From CBDHEY01 sp965262305 (GTDB taxonomy: Bacteria > Pseudomonadota > Gammaproteobacteria > Pseudomonadales > Cellvibrionaceae), in NCBI GenBank assembly GCA_965262305.1, contig CBDHEY010000004.1:1-64000 (forward strand): 64,000 bases of DNA, written 5' to 3'. Below the pieces are notes generated by a model. The model saw nothing but the letters and a program-made list of their open reading frames with translations, had not been told where the DNA came from and made no database searches. This document shows positions 16,063-24,119 of the stretch, piece by piece (positions within the stretch are counted from its first letter, which is position 1; every line of letters begins with the position of its first letter). The position numbers and the translations under genes are program-made.

Positions 16063-16743
16063 TTAATTCAAGTTATTTTTCTTCTTAGGTGGCTTCAAAC
16101 CTACACCACTTAAAATTACTTGGCTTAGAAAATCGGCAATCTCGTTCACCATGCTTTCTTCATATTCGGCTCTATTCATTATAGTGAGTACTTGAACATC
16201 AAAATCAGCGTAGTGCTGTGTTGATGACCAAATCAGAAAAATTAAATGCGTTGGGTCCACCGCTTTAATTTTTCCTTGAGATATCCAAATTTCAAAAACT
16301 TTAATTATATTCCTGACCCAAGGACGCATTTCATTACGCATATAATCTTTTAAATGAGGTGCTCCCTGAATAATTTCCATAGCAAATAGTTTTGATGATC
16401 TAGGGAAAGAATAAGATAGCTCAACTTTTTTTCGGATAAAACTATCTAACACTTGCGCCGGGTCATCATCAACGGTTATTTCATCAAAATAATCGTTCCA
16501 TAAATGCAGTATTCGATCTAGTACTGCCACATAAAGATTGGACTTTTTCTTAAAATAATAATGTACATTTGCTTTGGGAATACCTGCCCTATCTGCTATC
16601 GCTTGAATGCTGGCACCAGAAAAACCTTTAAGAACAAACTCCTCTCGCGCGGCATTTAAGATAAGCTCAAAATTTTTATCTCTTATCTTTCCCGGTTTGT
16701 ACTTTCGCGTATCTTCCAGATCCGTTTTAGACTTACTTTTCAT
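16063..16743 (-). CDS. RutR-like TetR-family transcriptional regulator
   Basis: 226 residues. The N-terminal helix-turn-helix is GASIQAIADRAGIPKANVHYYF, seen as IQAIADRAGIPKA and NVHYYFKKKSNLY, at about residues 43-72. The ligand domain is strikingly like E. coli RutR: FPRSSKLFAMEIIQGAPHL and DPTHLIFLIWSSTQHYADF match the RutR segments YPQASRLFCMEMLAGAPLL and DPQHLIFMIWASTQHYADF. RutR senses uracil/thymine and binds TTGACCAnnTGGTCAA. No rut pyrimidine genes are present here, but five dyads of this type precede purine genes in the window. It is therefore the likely local regulator, perhaps with a purine-derived ligand (inference). It is co-oriented with the 8-oxoguanine deaminase gene and divergent from xdh. 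Confidence 0.85.
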   Translation of the reverse strand: MKSKSKTDLEDTRKYKPGKIRDKNFELILNAAREEFVLKGFSGASIQAIADRAGIPKANVHYYFKKKSNLYVAVLDRILHLWNDYFDEITVDDDPAQVLDSFIRKKVELSYSFPRSSKLFAMEIIQGAPHLKDYMRNEMRPWVRNIIKVFEIWISQGKIKAVDPTHLIFLIWSSTQHYADFDVQVLTIMNRAEYEESMVNEIADFLSQVILSGVGLKPPKKKNNLN

Positions 16744-17080
16744 TAATATCTAATACTTAAATAAAATTTTATTGCCCATTATTATAGCAGAATAATTTTT
16801 TCAAAAGCCGTTAACTATAAATACAATTCGTCAAAGACAGAAACACTTCTAAATCCGATTCGAATTCATTAGCACAAAGATCAACCAAATTTTCCATCTC
16901 ATGACAGTTGAATATGACCTCTGACAATTAACCAATTAGGGGCAATAGATTCAAAGCTGACTCATAACAGGGCAACGTCATCGAAAACGATAAACCTTTA
17001 AAACAATCAAAATATGTAAAAGATGACTCCGTCTAAAATTCGTATATCAGAATAGTTATAAAAACCAAATATCTCAATAT

Positions 17081-17096
17081 CTGTCCAACTAGACAA
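17081..17096. promoter_or_regulatory. RutR-type operator dyad, upstream site of xdh
   Basis: CTGTCCAACTAGACAA matches 10 of 14 defined bases of the RutR consensus and shares CTGTCCAAC exactly with the receptor-operon site at 10709. It lies 113 bp upstream of the xdh sigma-54 element. Confidence 0.5.
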
Positions 17097-17184
17097 GTAT
17101 TGTAATTAACAATAAATGCTTAATATGCCAAATAAGCCGATAATAATCCATCTATTAAAAAATAATGAGGCATAAAAATATTTT

Positions 17185-17200
17185 TTGTCCAAATGGCCAA
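17185..17200. promoter_or_regulatory. RutR-type operator dyad overlapping the xdh promoter
   Basis: TTGTCCAAATGGCCAA matches 12 of 14 defined bases of TTGACCAnnTGGTCAA. Its right half is the -24 box of the sigma-54 element, with the same 9-bp offset as at the permease gene. Confidence 0.55.
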
Positions 17201-17209
17201 CTTTTTGCT
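17194..17209 (+). promoter_or_regulatory. Sigma-54 promoter of the xdh-uraDH-guaD-puuD operon
   Basis: TGGCCA-ACTTT-TTGCT has the invariant GG and GC with exact spacing and a perfect TTGCT. Transcription would start near 17220, about 32 bp before the xdhA start codon. Confidence 0.7.
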
Positions 17210-17251
17210 AAGCAAACAACCGAACAATAGAAACATCTCTAGGAGACTCTT

Positions 17252-18715
17252 TTGAAATTTGTTTTAAACAAAGAGTTCATTGAAATAGAATTAACTCACT
17301 CAGACCAAACCATTCTTAGCTTTCTAAGAGAAGAACGGCATTTGACCGGCACTAAGGAAGGCTGTGCATCGGGCGACTGCGGAGCCTGCACAATACTAGT
17401 TGGAACCGCTCATAAAAAAACGATTGAATATAAGACACTGAACGCTTGTATCACGCCCTTAGGAATGATCGAAGGTAAACATCTCGTCACTATTGAGAAT
17501 TTGAGCAACGACGATTCTCTTCATCCATCTCAAAAATCTATGGTAGAAGAACATGGCTCGCAATGTGGTTTTTGTACTCCGGGTTTTGTCATGTCGTTAG
17601 CAGGATTTTACGAAAATAATAAGTCATTAATACAAGACGAAATAAGTAGAGAAAGCATATGCGAAGCTATTTCAGGAAACCTATGTCGTTGCACTGGGTA
17701 CAAGCCGATAATAAAAGCGGGTGTTAAGATGTTCTCACCTGATGCGGAGAAAACATCTGGCGAAAATCAAACGCTATTTAACGAAGATATTCTTCAACAT
17801 CTTTTGAATTTAAAACAAAAAGAATCCAGTTCAATCTACTTTTCACCAAAATCTATAAGAGAATTGCATAAAACACTCCAAAATCATCCTAATTCCAAGA
17901 TCATCGCGGGCGGCACTGATCTAATGTTGGAAACCACTCAGAAATATAAGAGACAACCCACGCTCATAGATGTGTCGAATGTAAAAGAGATGATTGATAT
18001 ACGTGAAGATCAAAAATACATATACATTGGTGCGGCAACCACTTATTCAGATATTGAAGTTTGGTCGAAAGATTGCTTTCCTGAATTAAATAAATTGCTC
18101 AAACGACTAGGGTCACGACAAATTAGAAATAGCGGAACTATCGGCGGCAATATTGGTAATGCTTCTCCCATTGCAGATTTACCACCAGCATTAATTGCAA
18201 TAAATACGTCATTAGAAATAGGCAAACCGTCAGGTGAAAAGCACTACCTAAGTTTAGATGACTTCTATCTGGGCTATAAAAAAACGCGACTCAATGACGG
18301 TGAATTCATAGCATCTATACGCATCGAAAAAGAATATCTGTCTCATTTTCATCGATTTATCAAGCTTTCTAAACGTATGGAAGACGATATTTCTAGCGTT
18401 ATGCTGGGCGTAAGTTTTATTGTTTCAAACAATACTATTGATAAATGTCGATTGGCATACGGGGGCGTAGCCGAAATTCCTATTCGCCTAAATGAAGTGG
18501 AATCTCTATTTATCGGTAAATCAATGGGAGCCCCGTTTGATAAAGAAATCGAAAAGAAGATACATAGTTTAGTTAATCCTATTTCTGATGTAAGAGCCAG
18601 TGCTCGATATCGAATTAAGATGGCGATTAATTTATTAAAGAAAGCATACATGGAGCTTAATGGCGAACAAATTCCCGATTTAGCAACGGTTCCTTCGGAG
18701 GCAATTTGTGCGTAA
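17252..18715 (+). CDS. xdhA: Xanthine dehydrogenase small subunit (Fe-S and FAD domains)
   Basis: 487 residues. The start is TTG 17252, supported by AGGAG 6 nt upstream; no ATG fits. The N-terminal ferredoxin-like domain has the plant-type [2Fe-2S] cysteines at 38, 43, 46 and 66 (GCASGDCGAC). The second [2Fe-2S] domain has cysteines at 105, 108, 145 and 147 (CGFCTPG, GNLCRCTGY). The FAD-binding domain begins near residue 190 (AGGTDLMLE, GSRQIRNSGTIGGNIGNASP). The subunit passes electrons from the molybdenum centre of XdhB to FAD and NAD in hypoxanthine and xanthine oxidation to urate. It is the first gene of the plus-strand operon and overlaps xdhB by 8 bp. Confidence 0.95.
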   Translation: MKFVLNKEFIEIELTHSDQTILSFLREERHLTGTKEGCASGDCGACTILVGTAHKKTIEYKTLNACITPLGMIEGKHLVTIENLSNDDSLHPSQKSMVEEHGSQCGFCTPGFVMSLAGFYENNKSLIQDEISRESICEAISGNLCRCTGYKPIIKAGVKMFSPDAEKTSGENQTLFNEDILQHLLNLKQKESSSIYFSPKSIRELHKTLQNHPNSKIIAGGTDLMLETTQKYKRQPTLIDVSNVKEMIDIREDQKYIYIGAATTYSDIEVWSKDCFPELNKLLKRLGSRQIRNSGTIGGNIGNASPIADLPPALIAINTSLEIGKPSGEKHYLSLDDFYLGYKKTRLNDGEFIASIRIEKEYLSHFHRFIKLSKRMEDDISSVMLGVSFIVSNNTIDKCRLAYGGVAEIPIRLNEVESLFIGKSMGAPFDKEIEKKIHSLVNPISDVRASARYRIKMAINLLKKAYMELNGEQIPDLATVPSEAICA

Positions 18716-21050
18716 ATTGCCAAATAGTTTATTTGAGTCAAATATCGACCAACCTCTTTTTCAACGCAATATTCCGCACGAATCTGCAGTCAAACATGTC
18801 ACAGGTGCTGCGCAATATGTTGATGATATCCAGGAATTTCCAGGGCAACTGCATGTCGCTACGGGAAAATCTATTTTCCCGAAAGCAAAAATTAAACATA
18901 TTGACTTAAAGGAGGTAAAAGGTACTCCAGGTGTAGTTGATGTTATAACTTTTGCAGATATTCCTGGAGACCCAGATATAGCACCTATATTTAGCGGAGA
19001 TTATCTTCTCGCTAATGATATTACGCATTACGTTGGGCAACCTATATTTGCAGTGGCAGCAACCAGCCTATATGTAGCCAAGCAAGCAACCCAAAAAGCA
19101 ATCATAGAATACGACGTTCTACCGCCACTTTTAGATATTAAAGATGCGCTAGAAAATGAAGACTTTGTGTTACCAACGCATTCTTTTTCAATCGGCGACC
19201 CTGAGTCAGAAATTCTGAAAGCTCCTAAGAAAATTGATTCAGAAATGTGGATAAAAGGCCAAGAGCATTTTTATCTAGAAGGCCAAATAAGTTTCGCAAT
19301 ACCAAACGAAGACAAAGGCGTTTTGGTTTATGCTTCTTCACAACACCCTGCTGAAGTACAAAAGTTGGTGGCATCGGTACTTAATATTCCCATACACCTC
19401 GTTCAAGTTGAAGTAAGGCGAATGGGCGGTGGTTTTGGGGGAAAAGAATCGCAAGCAGCTGCTCTCTCATGCCTTGCAGCTATTTTTGCGATTCGAAATA
19501 ATACTGCTGTTAAATACCGTATGCCAAGACAGGATGACATGGTGCAAACCGGTAAACGTCATGATTTTTGGAACCGCTACAAAGTAGGATTCGACGAAAA
19601 TGGAAAAATCCAAGGTGCAATAATGCATCTTGTTGGAAAATGCGGTTGTTCGGCGGACTTATCTGGAGGAGTGGTTGATCGAGCAATGTATCATGCCGAT
19701 AACGCATACAGTTTGAATAATGCTGCAATAACCGGTTATCGATGTCGAACTGATACAGTTTCTAATACAGCATTTCGTGGTTTTGGCGGCCCCAAAGGAG
19801 TCATCCTCGCAGAAAAAATGCTAGACGATATTGCACGCTCAGTGAATAAAGACCCTTTAGATGTTCGCAAGATTAATCTCTATCGCAAGGGAAAACATCA
19901 AACACCTTACGGTCAGTTAATCGAAGAGGACGCACTTTATAACATCATTGAACAACTCGAGACCGACAGTCTATACCGCAAAAGACGTGAACAGATTATA
20001 GATTTTAATTGCGCTTCTCGCTGGTTAAAAAAAGGTCTTTCACTCACACCAGTTAAATTTGGAATTTCTTTTACTTCAAAACATCTAAATCAAGCAGGTG
20101 CATTGATCCACATATATACCGACGGGAGTATCCATGTAAGCCATGGAGGTACCGAAATGGGCCAAGGTCTAAACACCAAAATTGCACTCATAGTTGCTCG
20201 CGCTTTTGCAGTTGATCTGGCCCGAGTCGTTGTAAGTACCACCCGCACAGACAAGGTTCCTAATTCTTCTCCTACAGCCGCATCCGCAGGCACTGACCTA
20301 AATGGAATGGCGGCATTAAATGCAGTGAATAAAATTAAAAAATCCTTGTTTCAGTGGGCCGCAAGCTTTTATAAAATTGATGAGACCAATATTAGATTAG
20401 AAGAAGATAAAGTATTTCTCGATACAAAAGAAATTGGTTTCTCGGAGTTTATTAAAACAGCCTATATGGAAAGGGTGCCTCTTTCGGCGACGGGCTTCTA
20501 TAAAACACCTACTATTGGATATGACCGTAAACAGGGTAAAGGAAAACCTTTTTATTATTTCGCCAATGGCGCTGCCTGTTCGGAAGTGACTGTTGACCTA
20601 CTAACAGGCGAATACAAGATTGACCAGGTTGATATTCTTCACGATGTTGGAAACTCTATTAATCCGGCGGTAGATATAGGCCAAATTGAAGGTGGTTTTA
20701 TTCAAGGTATGGGTTGGTTAACAACGGAAGAATTACTCTGGGATAACAAAGGTAATATAATTTCCAATAGCCCGGCTAATTATAAAATACCTACGTCATC
20801 AGATGTCCCAGAAAAATTTTCTGTGAAGCTTTATACACAAGAAAATCATGCAAATACTGTTTATCATTCTAAAGCCGTTGGAGAGCCTCCATTGATGTTA
20901 GCAATATCAGTTTGGTGTGCTTTACGAGATGCCTGCGCCAGCATAACGAATTACAAATACAGCCCGAAATTGGACGCGCCCGCTACACCGGAAAAAGTTT
21001 ACGAGTGTATTGAAGACGCCATGTTATATATGGAGGAGTCAAAAAATTAA
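18708..21050 (+). CDS. xdhB: Xanthine dehydrogenase large subunit (molybdopterin-binding)
   Basis: 780 residues. The start is GTG 18708, with CGGAG 7 nt upstream and an 8-bp overlap with xdhA. The molybdopterin-binding loops RMGGGFGGKES (about 243), TAFRGFGGPKG (about 350) and GGTEMGQGLNTK are present. The catalytic-glutamate motif VGEPPLMLA lies near 727. The length is the usual one for bacterial XdhB. It oxidises hypoxanthine and xanthine to urate with XdhA. XdhC, needed to sulfurate and insert the cofactor, is encoded next. Confidence 0.95.
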   Translation: MRKLPNSLFESNIDQPLFQRNIPHESAVKHVTGAAQYVDDIQEFPGQLHVATGKSIFPKAKIKHIDLKEVKGTPGVVDVITFADIPGDPDIAPIFSGDYLLANDITHYVGQPIFAVAATSLYVAKQATQKAIIEYDVLPPLLDIKDALENEDFVLPTHSFSIGDPESEILKAPKKIDSEMWIKGQEHFYLEGQISFAIPNEDKGVLVYASSQHPAEVQKLVASVLNIPIHLVQVEVRRMGGGFGGKESQAAALSCLAAIFAIRNNTAVKYRMPRQDDMVQTGKRHDFWNRYKVGFDENGKIQGAIMHLVGKCGCSADLSGGVVDRAMYHADNAYSLNNAAITGYRCRTDTVSNTAFRGFGGPKGVILAEKMLDDIARSVNKDPLDVRKINLYRKGKHQTPYGQLIEEDALYNIIEQLETDSLYRKRREQIIDFNCASRWLKKGLSLTPVKFGISFTSKHLNQAGALIHIYTDGSIHVSHGGTEMGQGLNTKIALIVARAFAVDLARVVVSTTRTDKVPNSSPTAASAGTDLNGMAALNAVNKIKKSLFQWAASFYKIDETNIRLEEDKVFLDTKEIGFSEFIKTAYMERVPLSATGFYKTPTIGYDRKQGKGKPFYYFANGAACSEVTVDLLTGEYKIDQVDILHDVGNSINPAVDIGQIEGGFIQGMGWLTTEELLWDNKGNIISNSPANYKIPTSSDVPEKFSVKLYTQENHANTVYHSKAVGEPPLMLAISVWCALRDACASITNYKYSPKLDAPATPEKVYECIEDAMLYMEESKN

Positions 21051-21915
21051 TCGATTAAATTGGATTGAGGCCATTTCTCATTGTCACAAGACGAATCAAC
21101 CTTTTATTCTCGTCACCATTGTAAACACTCGGCGATCCACGCCTAGAAATTGCGGTGCGAAAATGCTTGTTACTAAAGAAGCATGCTTTGACACAATTGG
21201 CGGTGGTACTTTCGAATATAAAGTAATCGCAGAAGCGCAAAGTATGTTAATTTCTAATAGCAGGCAACAAAAATTACAAAGCTTTAATTTGAGTGCAAGC
21301 GCAAATCAGTGTTGTGGTGGCGCAGTATCCGTATTATTTGAACCCTATTTTTTTAACCGCCCAGAAATTCACATTTTTGGCGCAGGTCATGTTGGCAAAG
21401 CCTTAGTAAAAATACTTTCTCAGGTTAATGCACGTACCTATTGGGTAGACAATCGTGAAAAAGAATTTCCAGAGCAAATTGATGCATCAGTTAGTATACA
21501 TACTGAAAAAGACATCAATCTATATATTAATAAAATTAATCCGGGTTCCCTGTGCATTATAATGACACATAGCCACAACTTGGATTTTCAGATATTGGAA
21601 TTGTTACTTGATAGAAAGGATTGCAAATACATAGGTTTAATTGGCTCAAATACTAAGAGTTTAAGATTCCGTAAACGACTTAAAAGCAACGCCTTTTCAG
21701 AAAAAGATATTAATTCATTTTATTGTCCGATTGGTGTTCCAGAATTAAAAGGAAAGTACCCTATGGAAATTGCTGTCTCAATTGCAGCGCAAGTACTGCC
21801 CATTATAAATTCTACGGCGGATCAAACATCTAGTGAATTAGGACTTGGCAAGCGACAAATTGACAATTTAATAAGCGAATTAGAGAATGAAGTGGTTATT
21901 GAGGTAGAATCTTAA
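21046..21915 (+). CDS. xdhC: Xanthine dehydrogenase accessory protein XdhC, probable ATT start
   Basis: About 290 residues. The protein starts like its family at NRLNWIEAI, but no ATG, GTG or TTG lies between the xdhB stop and that point. A strong GGAGGAG at 21032-21038 stands 7 nt before an ATT at 21046, which is the best-placed start codon. The alternative, TTG 21010, has no comparable binding site and would add 12 non-family residues. The XdhC N-domain shows NTRRSTPRNCGAKMLVT and DTIGGGTFEY; the C-terminal Rossmann part shows IFGAGHVGKALVKIL and YIGLIGSNTK. XdhC binds, protects and hands over the sulfurated molybdenum cofactor to XdhB. Confidence 0.9.
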   Translation: MNRLNWIEAISHCHKTNQPFILVTIVNTRRSTPRNCGAKMLVTKEACFDTIGGGTFEYKVIAEAQSMLISNSRQQKLQSFNLSASANQCCGGAVSVLFEPYFFNRPEIHIFGAGHVGKALVKILSQVNARTYWVDNREKEFPEQIDASVSIHTEKDINLYINKINPGSLCIIMTHSHNLDFQILELLLDRKDCKYIGLIGSNTKSLRFRKRLKSNAFSEKDINSFYCPIGVPELKGKYPMEIAVSIAAQVLPIINSTADQTSSELGLGKRQIDNLISELENEVVIEVES

Positions 21916-21918
21916 ATC

Positions 21919-22419
21919 ATGAACTTAGAGGAATTTAATCAAGCAGAAAAAGCAGCAGCAAAACCGTTACTTCTTTCATGTTGCTATGGTGAAAAATGGT
22001 CTGAGAAAATGCTAGAGGCACGACCTTTTGAGAGCAAAGAAAAACTACTTGATAGCGCAAAAATTTTCTGGATGGGGTCCGACGAGACAGAGGCTCTCAC
22101 AGCTTTTTCACATCACCCCAAGATTGGCGATATTGACGTGCTACGCAATAAATTTGCGGTTCAGGCAAACGCAGAACAAGGGCAAGTAAAAGAAGCCAGT
22201 GAAGAAACACTTCTTGAATTAAAATTAGAAAACGAAAAATATGAAAAGAAATTTGGTTTTATTTTTATTGTTTTTGCCTCTGGAAAACAAGCGGAGGAGA
22301 TGCTATTGATTCTTAGACAGCGCATCAACAACTCTAGAAGCCAAGAAATTCAAAATGCCTTGATAGAACAGGGAAAAATTTTAATTAGTCGAATGGATAA
22401 AATAATCACGTTAAAGTAA
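21919..22419 (+). CDS. uraD: OHCU decarboxylase
   Basis: 166 residues, starting 3 bp after xdhC. It is all-helical, with the family motif HHPKIGDID near residues 73-81 that carries the catalytic His. EQGQVKEASEETLLEL and EKKFGFIFIVFASGK follow, as in other 2-oxo-4-hydroxy-4-carboxy-5-ureidoimidazoline decarboxylases. It converts OHCU to S-allantoin. It stands directly before uraH, which makes OHCU from 5-hydroxyisourate, and in the same operon as the urate-oxidising PuuD. Confidence 0.93.
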   Translation: MNLEEFNQAEKAAAKPLLLSCCYGEKWSEKMLEARPFESKEKLLDSAKIFWMGSDETEALTAFSHHPKIGDIDVLRNKFAVQANAEQGQVKEASEETLLELKLENEKYEKKFGFIFIVFASGKQAEEMLLILRQRINNSRSQEIQNALIEQGKILISRMDKIITLK

Positions 22420-22426
22420 ATCAACC

Positions 22427-22762
22427 ATGAATTCATACATTACTACACATATACTCGACACACATTTAGGGAAACCTGCAGCTAACGTGAATGTGTTGTT
22501 GTATCCTCCGAAAGAAGAAAATCCAATAGCCACGGGATTGACCAATTCCAATGGAAGAATAGATACTTGGAATTGTAATTTCGATTTATCACAAGGATTA
22601 TGGCAGATCAAATTTATGACTCAAAAATGGTTTACAGAACAAAATTTAGATACTTTCTATGGCGATATAACTATCTCTTTCAATATAAGGGATAGCTCAC
22701 AGCACTATCACATACCCTTACTATTAAGCGCTTTCGGATACACGACATATAGAGGTAGTTGA
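22427..22762 (+). CDS. uraH: 5-hydroxyisourate hydrolase (transthyretin-like)
   Basis: 111 residues, the usual size. The N-terminal THILDTHLGKPAANVNVLLY, the central GLTNSNGRIDTW and the C-terminal LSAFGYTTYRGS give the complete transthyretin-related signature. The conserved His, Arg and terminal YRGS build the active site of the tetramer. It lacks a signal peptide, so it is cytosolic. It hydrolyses 5-hydroxyisourate, the product of PuuD, to OHCU for UraD. Confidence 0.95.
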   Translation: MNSYITTHILDTHLGKPAANVNVLLYPPKEENPIATGLTNSNGRIDTWNCNFDLSQGLWQIKFMTQKWFTEQNLDTFYGDITISFNIRDSSQHYHIPLLLSAFGYTTYRGS

Positions 22763-22775
22763 CAGGAAAGCGAAC

Positions 22776-24119
22776 ATGAATGAATTTTCAATACGAAGCC
22801 GTATTTTTACTTATATAAACGAGGTGGATTGTCTTGGTAAACACAAATGGCGTTATATTGAAGACGGCATAATCGTTATCAAAGATGGAATTATCCAGCT
22901 GGTTGAGGAAACCTGGATCCTAAAAGAACAGGGGTTTGATATAAATAGCTGTATTTACAAGCCACACTGTTTAATCCTCGCAGGCTTTATCGACCCTCAC
23001 GTCCATTCATCGCAATTGGAAATTGTTGGCAGCTATGGCGAAAAACTTTTGGACTGGCTTGAAAAATATACCTTCCCGGAAGAAATACGATTCTCGAACA
23101 AAGAATACCGTGAAACGAAAAACAAGAAATTTATATGTGAACTATTAAAGAACGGTACAACAAGTGCCATGGTGTTTACCACGGTACATTCTGAAAACTG
23201 TGATAATTTTTTAAATCTCGCTCACGCAAAAAAAATGAGGGTAATTGCGGGTAAAATTTTGATGGATCGCCATGCTCCAAAAGCGCTTTTAGATAATACT
23301 CAAGAAAGTAAAAAGCTTTGCCAAGATATAATCGACAAATGGCATGAACGGGGCCGCCTAGGAGTCGCGATTACTCCTAGATTTTCTGGAACTTCCACCA
23401 GAGAACAATTACGGATTGCTGGACAGCTTTTACAGGCCAATGAAACCGTGATGATGCAAACTCATTTGAGCGAAAATTCCGATGAGTTAATTTGGACGGC
23501 AAAGCTATTTCCAGATGCAAAAGACTATCTGAATACATACGAAATACATCACCTAGTAAACAATAGGTCTGTTTTCGCTCATTGCATTCATCTTAGTGAA
23601 AGTGAGTGGAATCGACTAGCAGATTCAGGAAGTAATATTGCATTTTGTCCGTCTTCTAATTTATTTCTTGGTAGTGGTCTCTTCGATATAGAAAAAGCCA
23701 GAAATAAAGGTATAAATTTGGGGTTGGCAACAGACGTAGGCGCAGGCACAAGTTTGTCTCAATTTAAAACCATGCTAGATGCGTACAAGGTATGTCAGAT
23801 GCACGGAGCATCTCTCTCGCCAGAAGAAAGTATTTACTTAACAACACTGGGGGCCGCAAAGGTGATGGGAATAAACAAGTTCGTGGGCAGCCTAGAAACT
23901 GGAAAAGAAGCCGATTTCATTGTAGTAAACCCCCATAATATTAATTCTATATCAAGACGTATTAATGAGATAAAAACTATCGACGAGGAACTATTTCTCT
24001 ACATCACTATGGGCGATGAAAGGCTCATTGATCAGACGTACATTCTAGGTGAACTAGCCCACGAACAAACGCCAAGCGTTAAAAAATCTCAGCAACATAT
24101 AGGAATGGCAGTCTCATGA
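22776..24119 (+). CDS. guaD: Guanine deaminase
   Basis: 447 residues, with GGAAAG before ATG 22776. Motifs in order: LAGFIDPHVHSSQLEIVG near 70-87, GTTSAMVFTTVH, GKILMDRHAPKAL, MQTHLSENSDEL near 230, FAHCIHLSESE, FCPSSNLFLGSGLFD and GLATDVGAGTS. This set defines the GuaD family, which converts guanine to xanthine with one zinc ion. It supplies XdhAB in the same operon and overlaps puuD by 4 bp. It differs clearly from the 8-oxoguanine deaminase at 14710. Confidence 0.93.
   Translation: MNEFSIRSRIFTYINEVDCLGKHKWRYIEDGIIVIKDGIIQLVEETWILKEQGFDINSCIYKPHCLILAGFIDPHVHSSQLEIVGSYGEKLLDWLEKYTFPEEIRFSNKEYRETKNKKFICELLKNGTTSAMVFTTVHSENCDNFLNLAHAKKMRVIAGKILMDRHAPKALLDNTQESKKLCQDIIDKWHERGRLGVAITPRFSGTSTREQLRIAGQLLQANETVMMQTHLSENSDELIWTAKLFPDAKDYLNTYEIHHLVNNRSVFAHCIHLSESEWNRLADSGSNIAFCPSSNLFLGSGLFDIEKARNKGINLGLATDVGAGTSLSQFKTMLDAYKVCQMHGASLSPEESIYLTTLGAAKVMGINKFVGSLETGKEADFIVVNPHNINSISRRINEIKTIDEELFLYITMGDERLIDQTYILGELAHEQTPSVKKSQQHIGMAVS

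Larger units (their letters stand above)
16744..17251. other. Divergent regulatory region between the RutR-like gene and xdhA
   Basis: 508 bp with no supported gene. It contains the RutR-type dyad at 17081, a second dyad overlapping a sigma-54 element at 17185-17209, and very A+T-rich sequence on the regulator side. No clear promoter for the minus-strand regulator was identified. Confidence 0.6.

Noticed and set aside
16063..16743. Regulator of a pyrimidine (rut) operon
   Set aside because: No rut genes are in the window, and its type of operator stands before purine genes.
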